Positions 1 through 11,247 of a stretch of DNA of 64,000 nt are shown here, piece after piece. Every line of letters begins with the position of its first letter. Position 1 is the stretch's first letter. The stretch covers positions 4,216,001-4,280,000 of the forward strand of contig NZ_CP089932.1 in assembly GCF_021365465.1 (NCBI RefSeq), in the 5' to 3' direction. The notes under the pieces are model-generated. The model was not told the origin of the DNA and searched no databases. It saw nothing but the letters and a program-made list of their open reading frames with translations. The translations under genes were made by a program, and so were the position numbers. The DNA comes from Erwinia tracheiphila. GTDB lineage: Bacteria > Pseudomonadota > Gammaproteobacteria > Enterobacterales > Enterobacteriaceae.

Positions 1-63
1 ATTGTTGCTGCTCCCCCACGGGTCGCGGTCCTGTCCGTTGTTACCGGGCTGATTCCACGCCAT
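1..63 (-). CDS. hflK: HflK N-terminus (partial, runs off the left edge)
   Basis: Only the first 21 codons are present, reading leftward from an ATG at 63-61. They translate to MAWNQPGNNGQDRDPWGSS and onward, the typical glycine/asparagine-rich start of HflK. HflK pairs with HflC in an inner-membrane SPFH/prohibitin-like complex that modulates the FtsH protease. The gene follows hflX on the same strand after a 67-bp gap, the standard hfq-hflX-hflK-hflC order. The membrane anchor and SPFH domain lie outside the window. Confidence 0.9.
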   Translation of the reverse strand, partial: MAWNQPGNNGQDRDPWGSSNN

Positions 64-130
64 GTTTATACTCCATTAATAGTGTGTGCGGTGTTGTCCC
101 AACGTCGGGACAGGTATCAGGCAAAATCGG

Positions 131-1411
131 CTAAATAATGTAATTCACCAGCTCAGGTTCCTGTTTACACAGTCGCCGCCAGTCGACAACTGGCATACGT
201 ACGGCCAAACCTACGCTGCCGTCGTCTTCATTCCACTCTTTTACGATTGCCTGCAATTGATAAAAACGACTGCGTAGCCGCCCGGTTTCTGGCGGCAAAC
301 GCAATTTATATTCGGCAATCTCACCGGCCAGACGCTCAGTTAACGCCTGAAACAGCAGTGGAATGCCCTCACCAGTTTGCGCGGACAGCCAGACGCGAAC
401 AGGTAAATTCTCTTCGTTACGATCAATTCTGGGAACAAAGTCCTCCAACATGTCGATTTTATTCATGACTTGCAGGGTGGGGATTTCATCTGATTCTATT
501 TCTGTCAGAACCTCTTCCACCGCCGCGATATTTTCATTAATACGCAGATCGGCTGCATCAATCACATGCATCAGCAGCATGGCCTGACGGGTTTCCTGCA
601 GAGTTGCTTTGAAAGCGGCAACCAGATCGTGCGGCAGGTGACGGATAAAACCCACCGTATCAGCTAACACCACCTCACCCACATCGGCGACATCAATCCG
701 GCGCAGCGTCGGGTCCAGCGTAGCGAAAAGCTGATCGGCAGCATAGACATCTGCCGAAGTCAGGCGGTTAAATAAGGTCGATTTACCTGCGTTGGTGTAA
801 CCAACCAGCGATATCGTCGCAATATCCGCTTTGTGACGAGCCTGCCTGCCTTGTTCTCGCTGCTTTTCCACCCGCTCCAGGCGAGACAGGATCAGAGTAA
901 TACGGTTGCGCAGTAAACGACGATCGGTTTCAAGCTGAGTTTCTCCCGGCCCACGAAGCCCGATCCCCCCTTTCTGACGTTCCAGATGGGTCCAGCCGCG
1001 AACCAAACGGGTAGCAAGGTGGCGGAGTTGAGCCAGCTCCACCTGCAATTTACCTTCATGGGTACGTGCGCGCTGGGCAAAAATATCGAGAATTAACCCG
1101 GTACGGTCAATCACGCGACATTCACACAGCTTCTCCAGATTTCGTTCCTGAGCGGGACTCAGTGAATGATCGAACAGCACGACGGAGGCACCACTGGATT
1201 TCACTGCTTCAGCGATCTCGATGGCCTTCCCTTCGCCGACAAAATATTTAGGATGTGGCACCTTACGGCTGCCTATGACCACACGTAACGCACAGACACC
1301 CGCGGAAGAGGCCAGACTTTCAAATTCCTGAAGGTCTTCCGTGTCTTTTTCCTGGGAAAAATAAATGTGTACCAGTACGGCCTGCTCACCAGCATCATAA
1401 CGGTCAAACAA
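131..1411 (-). CDS. hflX: Ribosome-associated GTPase HflX
   Basis: This 426-residue protein is full length for HflX, a translational GTPase that binds the 50S subunit and splits stalled or heat-damaged ribosomes. The N-terminal HflX domain (about 1-190) includes the conserved GGIGLRGPGETQLETDRR stretch near 148-165. The G domain shows G1 GYTNAGKS (204-211), G3 DTVG (251-254), G4 NKID (317-320) and a G5-like SAQTG (343-347). A short C-terminal domain follows. It sits about 200 bp downstream of hfq and just upstream of hflK, so it probably belongs to the miaA-hfq-hflX transcript family. No damage is visible. Confidence 0.96.
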   Translation of the reverse strand: MFDRYDAGEQAVLVHIYFSQEKDTEDLQEFESLASSAGVCALRVVIGSRKVPHPKYFVGEGKAIEIAEAVKSSGASVVLFDHSLSPAQERNLEKLCECRVIDRTGLILDIFAQRARTHEGKLQVELAQLRHLATRLVRGWTHLERQKGGIGLRGPGETQLETDRRLLRNRITLILSRLERVEKQREQGRQARHKADIATISLVGYTNAGKSTLFNRLTSADVYAADQLFATLDPTLRRIDVADVGEVVLADTVGFIRHLPHDLVAAFKATLQETRQAMLLMHVIDAADLRINENIAAVEEVLTEIESDEIPTLQVMNKIDMLEDFVPRIDRNEENLPVRVWLSAQTGEGIPLLFQALTERLAGEIAEYKLRLPPETGRLRSRFYQLQAIVKEWNEDDGSVGLAVRMPVVDWRRLCKQEPELVNYII

Positions 1412-1609
1412 ACTAATAACCTCTCAGAACCTTGTTGCAGCTGCTGCGCAATGGCCACTCCAGGCGAAATCAGAGTCAAAATAAGTGTAAAAAGACATTG
1501 CTCAGAACAGGTTCTCACCCGTTATAACGCAAAGGATCAGACCATACTAATAAAACTTATCAGGACGGGTGACGGGTAAATCAACAAAAGCCCGCCCCGA
1601 AAAGTGTAC

Positions 1610-1921
1610 TTATTCTGCGTCCTCACCATCTTGCTGAGGCTGAGAAGAAGTCCCCTGATTATTACCGCCATGATGATAGTTATTGCTTCCGCCACCCGTA
1701 TTATTACTATGATGGGAAACCGGACGGGACGGAACGACGGTGGAAATCGCATGCTTGTAAACCATCTGGCTCACCGTGTTCTTCAATAAAATAACAAATT
1801 GATCAAACGACTCGATCTGACCCTGCAGTTTGATACCGTTTACCAAATAAATCGAAACCGGAACACGTTCACGACGCAATGCGTTCAGGAACGGATCTTG
1901 CAATGATTGCCCCTTAGCCAT
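1610..1921 (-). CDS. hfq: RNA chaperone Hfq
   Basis: This 103-residue Sm-like protein forms a hexameric ring and pairs small RNAs with mRNAs. The Sm1 region covers about residues 8-50, with Q8, D9 and F42 of the proximal RNA pocket. The Sm2 motif YKHAIS falls near residues 55-60. After residue 65 comes a disordered tail rich in His, Asn, Gly and Gln that ends in the acidic DGEDAE, as in enterobacterial Hfq. It lies about 100 bp downstream of miaA on the same strand, the usual arrangement. The core is essentially identical to the family pattern, and only the tail differs in length and composition. Confidence 0.97.
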   Translation of the reverse strand: MAKGQSLQDPFLNALRRERVPVSIYLVNGIKLQGQIESFDQFVILLKNTVSQMVYKHAISTVVPSRPVSHHSNNTGGGSNNYHHGGNNQGTSSQPQQDGEDAE

Positions 1922-2022
1922 TCTATCTTTTCCTTAGTATGTTTGTTGTTTACTACTTGAGGGCCTTAGCCCTGAAATACTACGTAAAAATTCGCGCACA
2001 ATAACCTATCAATTGTACACAA

Positions 2023-2973
2023 TCACCCAGGCTTCGCACTAAGAACCTGTAGCACCGTCGCCAAAGCGACCTCAGGGTGTTCACTATCAAGCCAGTGCAC
2101 ACTCTCCCAACCACGAAGCCAGGTCATCTGGCGTTTGGCCAGTTGTCGGGTTGCACAAATTCCCCGATAAACCATCTCGTCGTAATCAATGTCGCCCGCC
2201 AGATATGACCACATTTGGCGGTAACCAACACAGCGAACAGAAGGCATATCCGTATGCAAATCACCACGTGCATAGAGCGCCCGGGCTTCTGTTTCAAATC
2301 CTGACGTCAACATTTGCTGAAAACGCAACGCAATGCGCTGGTGAATAAGTTCGCGTCGCTGAGAGGCAATCGCAAACTGAATTACATCATACGGTAGCAC
2401 TTCACCCGCAGTGTTAGTCAGTTCCGTTAAAGTTTGACCCGAAATAAAAAAAACTTCCAGTGCTCGCGAGAGCCTCTGAGGATCATTCGGATGAATACGA
2501 TTTCCGGCAACCGGATCAATACGACACAACTGGCGATGAAGGGCATCCCATCCTTGTTCCAGCGCCATCAGCTCAATACGCTTACGCACCTCAGGATCTG
2601 CCGGGGGCAACGGCGATAATCCATCCAGTAATGCTTTGTAATAGAGCATCGTGCCGCCGACAAGCAATGGAACTCGCCCGCTACGGGTAATATCCGCCAT
2701 TTCAGCAAGGGCATCCCGACGAAATTCCGCTGCAGAATAGGCCTCGGCGGGATCGCGAATATCCAGCAAACGATGAGGTGCAAGCCGCTGTTCTTCAGGG
2801 GACGGTTTAGCCGTACCAATATCCATTCCCCGATAAATCAGCGCAGAATCCACGCTTATCAATTCGACTGGCAGTCGCTGACGCAAAGCAATAGCCAGCG
2901 CGGTTTTGCCAGAAGCAGTGGGACCCATCAAAAAAATAGCCTTTGGCCGGCCAGCCTTACCTGTTTCAATCAT
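2023..2973 (-). CDS. miaA: tRNA dimethylallyltransferase MiaA
   Basis: This 316-residue protein transfers a dimethylallyl group to A37 of tRNAs that read UNN codons, the first step towards ms2i6A. The P-loop GPTASGKT lies at residues 17-24, followed by the [17 protein letters not shown] signature (about 41-57) that binds tRNA and the prenyl donor. Length and ends match the family. The first codons overlap the end of mutL by 8 bp, so the two are translationally linked, as in other enterobacteria. hfq follows downstream. No frameshift or missing motif is seen. Confidence 0.96.
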   Translation of the reverse strand: MIETGKAGRPKAIFLMGPTASGKTALAIALRQRLPVELISVDSALIYRGMDIGTAKPSPEEQRLAPHRLLDIRDPAEAYSAAEFRRDALAEMADITRSGRVPLLVGGTMLYYKALLDGLSPLPPADPEVRKRIELMALEQGWDALHRQLCRIDPVAGNRIHPNDPQRLSRALEVFFISGQTLTELTNTAGEVLPYDVIQFAIASQRRELIHQRIALRFQQMLTSGFETEARALYARGDLHTDMPSVRCVGYRQMWSYLAGDIDYDEMVYRGICATRQLAKRQMTWLRGWESVHWLDSEHPEVALATVLQVLSAKPG

Positions 2974-4858
2974 GCTTCAGGGCGTTCATCGCCTGTTCAA
3001 TATCAATATGTTGCAATAATTCAGAGGGTGGCGATGTCGTGAGTTGCGGGCAAAGCCTTTCGACTTCAGCCAGTAGCGCTATCGCCTGCGAGTGATTCCA
3101 ACCTGTCTGTTGTACTGCCGTAGAACGTGCCAGCCATTGCGCTACCTGGGTTGCCGACACATCATGATGTCGGGCGAGATAGCCTAGCAGTTCTGGAATC
3201 AAGTTTTGTAAATTTTGTTGCCGCAATGGTAAAGGCACACCGCGCAGCGTCACATGCTGCTCATCGGACAAAAGCTCGATTCCCATGTATATCAGCAGGG
3301 TAGCGTAGCGTTCTAACGCAGCATGTTCTGACTTTTCCAACTTTATGCGCACCGGAATCAGCAGCGGCTGTGCCTTCAGGCCATCTTTACCTGGTGCCAG
3401 CTGTGCCTCCTTTAGTCGACGCTCCGCAACCGTCAGCGAAATCAGTGCAAGACGCTCTTGTCCTTCGACCAGGGCATAAACGCCCTGCACGACCGTCAGC
3501 AAACGTCCAAAACTCTGACTGTGACCACTTAACGGAGCCTGACCGACATCAGCTGGAGCATCATCATGTTGCGTGGAAACGGCATGACGATTTGTCTCAT
3601 CAGGTAGCACCGGGGTTTGCAACAATTGCTGATAGGCACTGCCCTCACGCTTTTGATAAACGGGGGTTTGTCGCTGCCAGCGCTCCTGAGACGTGCCAGC
3701 ATCCGCAGATATCACGGGCTGATAACGGGGGGGCTGACTTTCCTGAACAACCGACGTTTTTGGTGCAGGCGGAACTGCAAAGCGGTTGGCGCCCGCTGCC
3801 TGACGGTTCTCTGGTTGCCACCCCACTATCGGCTCATCCCTCTGCGTAAGGGTTGCAGCAACGGTTTGTTGAAGCGCAGTGCTTACGCCCTGATAAATGA
3901 AATCATGTACCAGCCGCGATTGATGAAAGCGCACCTCATGTTTCGCAGGATGTACGTTGACATCCACCTGATGAGGATCGATCTGCAAATAGAGTACATA
4001 TGCCGCCTGGCGATCATCCGTTAACTTGTCCTGGCAGGACTGACGAATAGCATGATTGATCAGACGGTCGCGCATCATACGTCCATTGACGTAACAGTAT
4101 TGCAAATCACTCACGTTGCCTGAGGCGGTCGGATCGACAACCCAGCCATTCAGGCTCAAATCGCCATGTTGCCATTCAATTGCCAACGCATGATTAAGAA
4201 AAGTGGTGCCGCAAATCGAACCTAAACGCCGCTCACGCTGGCTGGTTTCACTTACCGCGCGATATTGACGCACCAGCTTACCGTTATGACTGAGCGAAAA
4301 GGAAACATCAAAGCGTGCCAGCGCGATACGACGAATGATTTCGTCAATATGGGTAAATTCGGTTTTCTCAGTGCGCATAAATTTACGCCGAGCGGGCGTA
4401 TTGTAAAAAAGATCCAGCACCTCTACGGTAGAGCCAGGCGGATGAGCCGCCGGTTTGATGCTCACCGCCATGTCGCGTCCTTCTGCATACGCCTGCCAGG
4501 CTTCATTTTGGTCAGCCGTGCGTGAGGTCAGCAGCAGGCGTGATACCGAACTGATACTGGCCAGCGCTTCGCCACGAAACCCCAGACTCATAATGGCCTC
4601 AAGATCGTCCAGCGTGGCGATTTTACTGGTAGCATGACGAGCCAACGCCATTGCCAGGTCTTCTTTGCTAATACCACAGCCGTTATCACGAATGCGGATC
4701 AGTTTTGCCCCGCCTTTTTCAATCTCGATATCAACTCGCGTCGCCCCGGCGTCCAGACTGTTTTCCACCAGCTCTTTAACCACTGATGCGGGACGCTCCA
4801 CCACTTCACCCGCGGCTATCTGATTAGCCAGTTGAGGAGGTAACACCTGAATCGGCAT
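2966..4858 (-). CDS. mutL: DNA mismatch repair protein MutL
   Basis: This 630-residue GHKL ATPase links MutS mismatch recognition to MutH nicking and UvrD unwinding. In the N-terminal ATPase domain, E29 (the general base) lies in [19 protein letters not shown] is at 58-62 and GFRGEAL at 93-99. A proline/glutamine-rich linker (about 345-430) joins the C-terminal dimerisation domain. The DQHAxxExxxE endonuclease motif is absent, as expected in methyl-directed species. It lies between amiB and miaA, starts 72 bp after the amiB stop codon, and overlaps miaA by 8 bp. Confidence 0.96.
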   Translation of the reverse strand: MPIQVLPPQLANQIAAGEVVERPASVVKELVENSLDAGATRVDIEIEKGGAKLIRIRDNGCGISKEDLAMALARHATSKIATLDDLEAIMSLGFRGEALASISSVSRLLLTSRTADQNEAWQAYAEGRDMAVSIKPAAHPPGSTVEVLDLFYNTPARRKFMRTEKTEFTHIDEIIRRIALARFDVSFSLSHNGKLVRQYRAVSETSQRERRLGSICGTTFLNHALAIEWQHGDLSLNGWVVDPTASGNVSDLQYCYVNGRMMRDRLINHAIRQSCQDKLTDDRQAAYVLYLQIDPHQVDVNVHPAKHEVRFHQSRLVHDFIYQGVSTALQQTVAATLTQRDEPIVGWQPENRQAAGANRFAVPPAPKTSVVQESQPPRYQPVISADAGTSQERWQRQTPVYQKREGSAYQQLLQTPVLPDETNRHAVSTQHDDAPADVGQAPLSGHSQSFGRLLTVVQGVYALVEGQERLALISLTVAERRLKEAQLAPGKDGLKAQPLLIPVRIKLEKSEHAALERYATLLIYMGIELLSDEQHVTLRGVPLPLRQQNLQNLIPELLGYLARHHDVSATQVAQWLARSTAVQQTGWNHSQAIALLAEVERLCPQLTTSPPSELLQHIDIEQAMNALKHD

Positions 4859-4929
4859 AGTAAAGTTCCTTGCTGTTTATGAAAGCACCTTTGCCATCGG
4901 ACGGTTGAAAAGGTTAACCTTTTCAGGCT

Positions 4930-6591
4930 TCACGATGCTGGGATAACTAACGTCTGGCCCAGCATGACATTTTGCGACTTCATATTGTTTGCCTGCTGAA
5001 TCGCTTTTGAACTGACACCGTAGTGGGCTGCTATCGCCGTTAATGAATCCCCACGTACTACTTTATGCCTGACGGGCTTTTTGGCTGCAGCCGGACTGGC
5101 TGTAGCAGGGCGACTAACCGCCGGGACCTTTAACCTCTGTCCCACCCAAACCACATCCTTTTTCAGCGTATTGATTGACCGCAATGTTGCGGTGCTGACA
5201 CCATATTGAGCGGCAATACCAGACAGCGTTTCGCCTCGTTTTACCACATGACGTGTCACCGCCCCCGAGTAATGCGTATTGGCCGGCGCTGGATTGGGCT
5301 GAACGTTAACCGCCGCTGTGAGTTGCAACGGACGGTTTTCCTCCTTTGGGACCGATTGCAGCGGATGCGCCAGGAAGTAATTCTGCAGTCCTTTATAAAT
5401 CGACTCGGCAATCTTCTGCTGGTATGCGCTACTGCCCAGCAGTCGCTCCTCCGAAGGGTTACTGATAAAGCCGGTTTCCACCAGCAGTGAAGGGATATCC
5501 GGCGAGCGCAGTACGCCGAGACTTGCATGCTCCGGGCGGCGTTTATGCAAGGCGCCTACCCGTTGAAGCTGGGCTATCACCTTAACGGCCACATCATAGC
5601 CAACGCGCTGAGAATGACCGAACTGCAAATCCAGCACCGCCTGACTGAGGTAAGGGTCGGCCTGACTGTTCGCCAGCAGGTCTCCCGCCCCGCCTAACAG
5701 CTCCGATTGTTTCTCATGCTGCTCAAGCCAGCCCGCCATTTCACTGTTGGCTCGCCGGTTAGAGAGCACCCAGACCGATGCACCGGAAGCGCTGCGGTTG
5801 GGTGCCGCATCAGCATGGATCGACACCAGCAAATTCGCGTTCTGTTTGCGGGCCACGTCAGAACGCCCCATAACAGAAATAAAGTAGTCACCATCCCGCG
5901 TCATTATCCCCTTAAACATCGGGTCGTCATTTAGAAGCGCTTTTAGTTTGCGTGCGATGGCGATCGTTACATTTTTTTCTTTCAATCCGCCTGCACCAAT
6001 AGCCCCGGGATCCTGCCCACCATGACCAGCATCAATTGCGACAATGACCAGATCATTGCCGGAACGGGAGCGCCCGCCAGGCACAGTGACGATCCCTCCG
6101 CTGGTAACAGCCGTAACCGGATTGGGCTTGAAAGGGTTAGCGGCAGGCGGCGCAGATGATGTCGCTCCTGAAACCGAACTTATTGCAGCCGCGGTTGACG
6201 TGTGTTTTACCGGATGCGCTGCCCGGATAGTGAATACAACCTTGTAATTGCTGCCCTGGAGCTGCGTCACCGCATGAGTCTTTGCTGATTGAGTCAGCTC
6301 AAGCACCAGACGAATACTTTGGCTATGCTTCGGCTGGCTTGAGCGAATGCGTTTGACGATATTTTCGCCACTGAAGTTCAACGGTAAGCCCTTCACCACA
6401 CCACTCTGACGAATATCCAGCACAACATGATCGGGATTATGCAGCGGGAAAAATCCATAAACCGGTTGGCCGTTAAAACTCAAGGTAACGGTGGCCTGAC
6501 TCACGCCATTGGCAACGTTGATATCAGCGAGATTCGCCGCAAGACTGGAAAAGGTTGTCAGTAAAAAAGCTAACAGAAAACCAAACTTCAT
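4930..6591 (-). CDS. amiB: N-acetylmuramoyl-L-alanine amidase AmiB with two LysM modules
   Basis: This is a periplasmic zinc amidase that cleaves septal peptidoglycan during daughter-cell separation, normally activated by EnvC and FtsEX. It begins with a signal peptide ([19 protein letters not shown]), then an AMIN domain to about residue 130, a Pro/Ser linker, and the Amidase_3 domain from about 185 to 405 with [13 protein letters not shown] and the conserved SIHADAAPN and LVETGFISN. Two LysM repeats end the protein (about 455-500 and 510-553), each with the [11 protein letters not shown] or [11 protein letters not shown] type core. E. coli AmiB lacks LysM and is about 445 residues. I chose ATG at 6591 because GAGG lies 9 nt upstream. 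An in-frame ATG at 6600 and a TTG at 6609 are alternatives. The gene starts just after tsaE. Confidence 0.93.
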   Translation of the reverse strand: MKFGFLLAFLLTTFSSLAANLADINVANGVSQATVTLSFNGQPVYGFFPLHNPDHVVLDIRQSGVVKGLPLNFSGENIVKRIRSSQPKHSQSIRLVLELTQSAKTHAVTQLQGSNYKVVFTIRAAHPVKHTSTAAAISSVSGATSSAPPAANPFKPNPVTAVTSGGIVTVPGGRSRSGNDLVIVAIDAGHGGQDPGAIGAGGLKEKNVTIAIARKLKALLNDDPMFKGIMTRDGDYFISVMGRSDVARKQNANLLVSIHADAAPNRSASGASVWVLSNRRANSEMAGWLEQHEKQSELLGGAGDLLANSQADPYLSQAVLDLQFGHSQRVGYDVAVKVIAQLQRVGALHKRRPEHASLGVLRSPDIPSLLVETGFISNPSEERLLGSSAYQQKIAESIYKGLQNYFLAHPLQSVPKEENRPLQLTAAVNVQPNPAPANTHYSGAVTRHVVKRGETLSGIAAQYGVSTATLRSINTLKKDVVWVGQRLKVPAVSRPATASPAAAKKPVRHKVVRGDSLTAIAAHYGVSSKAIQQANNMKSQNVMLGQTLVIPAS

Positions 6592-6602
6592 CCGCAACAT
6601 CC

Positions 6603-7076
6603 TCAACAACCCTTTTCCATCGCAACCTGCTGAACTAACTTTTCGCCAACGGCTGAACAGGCCTTTAACTCCGCCTCACGCGCCCGTTGATCATAACGGA
6701 GGTGCAGTTCCAGATCGGGAGGAGGCAAGAACCCCGCCCCCTGCTGCGGCCATTCGATCAGACACAGACTTTGTGCGGAGAAATAGTCACGGATCCCCAT
6801 AAACTCAAGTTCTTCCGGATCGGCCAGGCGATAGAGATCAAAATGATATATCTGGTGATTTGGCAGATCATAGGGTTCAACCAGCGTATAGGTTGGGCTT
6901 TTCACATTTCCCTGATGCCCCAGCGCCTGCAAGAAACCACGGCTAAACGTGGTTTTTCCCGCACCAAGATCGCCATAAAGATAAAGGATAAGTCCTTTTT
7001 CACTCGCGCGGGCCACGCTGGCACCTAATGCCAGCGTGGTTGCCTCATCGCACAATGTCATTATGCAGGTTTTCAT
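6603..7076 (-). CDS. tsaE: tRNA t6A biosynthesis ATPase TsaE
   Basis: This 157-residue P-loop ATPase works with TsaB and TsaD to add threonylcarbamoyl to A37 of ANN-decoding tRNAs. The Walker A motif [13 protein letters not shown] lies near residue 35. The conserved [11 protein letters not shown] and HFDLYRL segments follow, and the catalytic-site LIEWP is near residue 108. Its ATG overlaps the nnr stop codon by one base (TAATG), and amiB follows at once, so the three are probably one operon. The length is normal. Confidence 0.95.
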   Translation of the reverse strand: MKTCIMTLCDEATTLALGASVARASEKGLILYLYGDLGAGKTTFSRGFLQALGHQGNVKSPTYTLVEPYDLPNHQIYHFDLYRLADPEELEFMGIRDYFSAQSLCLIEWPQQGAGFLPPPDLELHLRYDQRAREAELKACSAVGEKLVQQVAMEKGC

Positions 7077-8596
7077 TATTTTTTATCAGACATCTCTGGG
7101 TTAACAAACAGATACAGTTCAGAAAAGAGGTCACTGGCAATCATGCCGCGCTGTCCGGTTCGTTTTGACACCTGTTCCGCTGCCGCACCGTGAACAACAC
7201 AACCCGCACAGGCAGCTTCGTACAACGCAAGTTTTTGCCCAAGCAGACCACCGATAATACCGGAAAGCACATCGCCCATTCCTCCCGTCGCCATGCTTGC
7301 GTTACCCACATCGGCAAACGCAAGTTGCCCTTTATCAGTGGCAATCAGCGTACCGGCACCTTTTAATACCACAACACCTCCATATTGCTTCGCAAGGCGT
7401 TGTGCCGAAAGTAAGCGATCACTCTCGATTTCGATTGTACTAACACCAAGTAATCGAGCCGCCTCGCCGGGATGCGGCGTAATGATCCGATTCTGACGTT
7501 TATCAGGATTGATTGCCAGCAAGTTAAGGGCATCAGCGTCCCACAGCATAGGTTTCTGAGAATTTTCTACCTTTTTTAGCGCATTTTTACCCCAGTCCTC
7601 CTGACCTAATCCTGGGCCAATCACGACGACATCTGTCCATTCCAGCGCATCTTCAAGTGTTTGCTTATTGAGTTCGTCAACCATCAATTCTGGCCGGGCA
7701 GTAAGCAAAGGCACAATATTGTCTTTTTGAGTCAGCACGCGCACAAGCCCCGCACCGGCCCGAAGTGCCGCCTCACCTACCAGACGAATCGCCCCGCCAG
7801 TACCGTGATCACCACCTATAATCAACAATTTGCCGTTATTGCCTTTGTGGCAACTCGGCCTGCGGGGCTGTAACCAACGGACCAGGCAGGCGGCATCATA
7901 ACGAGCGAAAGGCGCATTCTGGCTGGCCAACCAGGATTGCAGATTCAACCCGTGGTAGTGCAATTTCCCAACGTAATCCCTGGCTTTTCCGGTGAGCAGA
8001 CCGGGCTTCAACGCTATAAAGGTCAGTGTGTGATCGGCCTGAATAACCTTGCCGGGTGCCGTGCCCTCCGTTGCCATCAGGCCGGAAGGAATGTCCACCG
8101 CGAAAACGGGCGCAGGATGTGCATTGGCCCGCTCGATCAGTGCCTGATAAGCGCCCTCAGGGGCATGCTTCAAGCCAGTTCCTAAAAGTGCATCCACGAT
8201 AACGTCTACCTTATCCGGCCAGTCCATTGCCAGACCCTGTGAGACGCCTCCCGCAGCCAGCCATTCATTACGCGCCTGCTGCGCCTCTTGCGGTAGCGAT
8301 TTATTGCCTTCATCAGCAATGACCGTAACGGTCAGCCCCCTCGCCTGAGCCAGTCGGGCGATAACGAAGCCGTCACCACCGTTATTACCGTGGCCACAAA
8401 GAATTAACCAATGCTGTTTTTGCGGCCAAAGCAAACAAAGGTGACTGAATGCCGCCTCGCCAGCACGCTTCATCAGTTCATACAATGTGATGCCCAGGGC
8501 ATTCGCTGCATCACACTCAAGTTGTGCTACAGACTCTACAGGCCACACAGAACAGGGCAGCCTGGACAGGTTATCTTGCTGGTTCAGGTTAATCAT
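7076..8596 (-). CDS. nnr: Bifunctional NAD(P)HX epimerase / ADP-dependent dehydratase
   Basis: This 506-residue protein repairs hydrated NADH and NADPH. The N-terminal YjeF_N epimerase domain (about 1-220) shows [16 protein letters not shown] and VDALLGTGL. The C-terminal ribokinase-like carbohydrate-kinase domain (about 230-500) shows [24 protein letters not shown] and the ATP-site [20 protein letters not shown]. It is co-transcribed with tsaE. Upstream, E. coli has divergent queG, but here the sequence is unrelated. A decayed minus-strand frame runs directly into the nnr start (ATGA overlap). Confidence 0.96.
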   Translation of the reverse strand: MINLNQQDNLSRLPCSVWPVESVAQLECDAANALGITLYELMKRAGEAAFSHLCLLWPQKQHWLILCGHGNNGGDGFVIARLAQARGLTVTVIADEGNKSLPQEAQQARNEWLAAGGVSQGLAMDWPDKVDVIVDALLGTGLKHAPEGAYQALIERANAHPAPVFAVDIPSGLMATEGTAPGKVIQADHTLTFIALKPGLLTGKARDYVGKLHYHGLNLQSWLASQNAPFARYDAACLVRWLQPRRPSCHKGNNGKLLIIGGDHGTGGAIRLVGEAALRAGAGLVRVLTQKDNIVPLLTARPELMVDELNKQTLEDALEWTDVVVIGPGLGQEDWGKNALKKVENSQKPMLWDADALNLLAINPDKRQNRIITPHPGEAARLLGVSTIEIESDRLLSAQRLAKQYGGVVVLKGAGTLIATDKGQLAFADVGNASMATGGMGDVLSGIIGGLLGQKLALYEAACAGCVVHGAAAEQVSKRTGQRGMIASDLFSELYLFVNPEMSDKK

Positions 8597-8925
8597 GTTT
8601 TATCCTCTCGATCTCCATCATCCGCATCAAATGGGGCCGCTGCCAGCAGGGGTGAGTTGGTCGTGCCGATGTAAAGATAGAAGCACCACGTCTGCTCACC
8701 AGGCTGAAAAGCAATGTTATGGTGAAATGGCATAAACAGCGCAGCATAGTGCGCACCCGCACCACGAAGGCGTCCCAGCACGCTGTGGAGTATCAGCGAA
8801 TGAATGAATTCCCTACCTGCCGCAACAGTCTCAGCCAGTACCCTGAAAAAACAGCCGTGCGCGCCGGAACGTGCGTATGACAGAGTATTACCTAATCGCC
8901 TGAAAAAGCCCGGTGAGCTAATACG
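8593..8925 (-). pseudogene. Unidentified open-frame fragment abutting nnr
   Basis: A frame of about 110 codons stays open from a TAA at 8928-8926 to a TGA that overlaps the nnr ATG. It has no credible start near its beginning. A GTG at 8781 would give 62 residues. The translation looks like real protein (HYAALFMPFHHNIAF, CFYLYIGTTNSPLLAA), with an acidic end. I do not recognise the family. It probably represents the end of a foreign gene brought in when the queG side of this locus was replaced. Translation coupling to nnr is possible but unproven. Confidence 0.35.
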
Positions 8926-9964
8926 TTATCATGGCGATCGTACCGGGTATCGTACTGTTGTCGGTTCGTCGCCAATCAGAGACAGTCAATGACTGCAGGG
9001 GCTGGTCAGGAAAATAGTGCTTACTTCTCAATGGGGAAGCGGGCCTGTGTTTTTTCTGGTGAATGGTTGATTAGCCTGCAGCAGGCTGGTATTTCCACCT
9101 CTCCGAGCGCCGATGTCGCCAAACCTGACGTGATTGATACACAACACTGCACCTTTTCCTGGCCATCACACTGTGGGGTGCGATTCAATAAGCATGCCGT
9201 GTCTGTTGCTTTCAGCTACCGGCGATTCTGCAGGAAGATGTGGTAATGGATAGCATTACCAGTGCAGTTAAAGCCTGTTCTGATTGTATTGACGGTATGA
9301 TCCCTGCTCGCGCTGGCTAATCGCCAGAGTCTGTGATCGGTGAGTACACAGCCTGTCAGCTGTTCTGCACATGCCGCCGTTCACCGAATTGTCTGCACGG
9401 GACAAAGCAATATTTTACGCACTACAGGGGCCAGTGTCCCGGATATCGGCGCAGGTTTCGTCATGTGGCGACAGGGAATGTACCCAAGCTGCCAGATAAC
9501 GTGGCAACACTGAGCAAGTGAGAGGGGGATACTGGACAAGTCTATTGCATTTGTAGGGCACACCTCCGGGCGTAATGCTCATGCCATTGACATGCAAAGC
9601 GGTCAGTTAAGTCAGGTGGTTCGCCGATGGCCAAAGATTTATCCCGTGACAGGTGACAATACCAGGATAATTTTCAGTTCATCCGATTCACAATCGTATT
9701 GTGGATAAAAATAAAAAGCTGTTGTTATTCAATCGAAACTGAAAGTACAAGGGATCTGCCCGACAATTCGAAACTTTAAATATTCTATATAAAACAGAAC
9801 ATTAGATATTACCCCGCCACCCGAAAAACATTATGCGGGTTTACCAATGCACAAGAAAACCTGTGGATAACTCTGTTGAAGAAAAATTCAGAAAGTGTAA
9901 AAAAACGAATGAACTTATATGATTTTTAGCGACTTATTTTTTATTAACGAAGCATTTAGAAATC
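8926..9964. other. Decayed region without an intact gene (queG position)
   Basis: No frame here is both long and convincingly coding. Short plus-strand frames occur at 8804-8992, 8989-9246 and 9333-9521, and one at about 9536-9706 is open for roughly 57 codons, but none has a recognisable start, domain or conserved neighbour. In E. coli this interval (tRNA-Gly to nnr) carries queG, and I find no QueG ferredoxin-type cysteine clusters on either strand. The sequence looks like eroded mobile-element DNA. The last 250 bp are AT-rich and may include the downstream region of the adjacent tRNA gene. Confidence 0.5.
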
Positions 9965-10040
<76 letters not shown>

Positions 10041-10493
10041 ATATTCGGTAAGTCGGCAGGTTTTATTTTTTTACTTAAAACTAACCTATCTTATTAATAA
10101 GCATGAAGTTTTATTGGTAACATGCCGTAAGATGCTGTGCATTATGGACTAATCTTTTTCCCTTAGCAACCTTTCAATTGAAGAAAGAGCCCCTGCATGC
10201 ATGGTATAACCCTGTAGCTCATCTTAATGCGCAACTCATCTCGCGATATTTCTTCACAGGTAATGGTATGAGCGCCTCCTCCCTTGTATGTAATAGACAT
10301 ATGGTGGTTAGCTACCATCACATGAAGCGGAGTGAGCTTGTCCCCTCCCGGAATGGCGAGAACCTTGATTGGCAGAAAAAGCCCTCCGCTTCACCTTTCA
10401 CGCCAGCATTAACATTCAACGGTTGCCAGGAGCGATGACTCTGCATGTACAAGGGTAATAGGCATGATGGTTCAGTGAAAGGAGAAAACATCT
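10041..10493. other. Left edge of the tRNA-Gly island and IS110 leader region
   Basis: No gene is visible. Positions 10041-10170 are AT-rich. From roughly 10290 the sequence is probably the 5' non-coding end of the IS110-family element whose transposase starts at 10494. A ribosome site GAAAGGAG lies 9-16 nt before that ATG. The exact left end of the element cannot be fixed, because IS110 elements often lack clear inverted repeats. Confidence 0.45.
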
Positions 10494-11247
10494 ATGTTTC
10501 AGCTCGGTATCGATGTCAGCAAGAAAACCCTGGATTTATGTCTGCTGCGGGAAGGTGTCAAAGGCAAGGTAAAAACCCGCAAGCTTAAAAACGATTTCAA
10601 TGCAGCCGATGCCGTGATCGGCTGGCTCAGCAAACAGCACTGTGAACCTGCCAATGTCCATATCATCATGGAGGCCACCGGGGTTTATCATGAATCGCTT
10701 GCATACGGCCTCTACAAGGCCGGAGCTAAAGTTTCGCTCGCCAACCCACATCGCAGCAGAGAATTTGCGCGTGGCATGGACATTCTGACAAAAAACGACC
10801 AGGTTGATGCTTATATGCTCGCCTGCTACGGTGCACTTAAGGTGCCGGAACCGTGGGTCCCCCCGTCTGAGAATGTCCGCCATCTCAGCGCACTTCTCCG
10901 CCGACGTGATGCACCTGTCACCGACAGCACCCGCGAAAAAAACAGGCTGGAAAAATGTCGGGCAACGGACACACCTCTTGCTGTCACTGAATCCATCGAA
11001 AATGTGCTTCGTAACCTGAGCGCAGAGCCTGAGCATCTGGACGCTCTGATCCTGACCCACCTCGACCAGCATCCTGAATTAAAAAAGGATTTTGACCTGC
11101 TAACATCAATAAAATCCGTGGGTTATCAGTTAGGTCTGAATATGCTGGTTATCCTGCGGGGTCATCATTTCGATACAGCAGAGCAGGTTGCTGCATTTCT
11201 GGGCGTGGTCCGTGTTGAAAAATACTCCGGCACATCGGTCAGAGGGA
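10494..11247 (+). pseudogene. IS110-family transposase, 5' part (split by IS4-type insertion)
   Basis: The frame begins with FQLGIDVSKKTLDLCLL, the RuvC-like DEDD start of IS110 transposases. MEATGVYHESLAYGL (second acidic site) and KNDQVDAYMLACYG follow. The C-terminal Transposase_20 part (LLTSIKSVGYQLGLNML and VVRVEKYSGTSVRG) is cut at about codon 251 by a 1416-bp IS4-type element. The reading frame resumes in register at 12664, so the gene was intact before that insertion. In its present state it can make only a truncated product. Confidence 0.88.
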
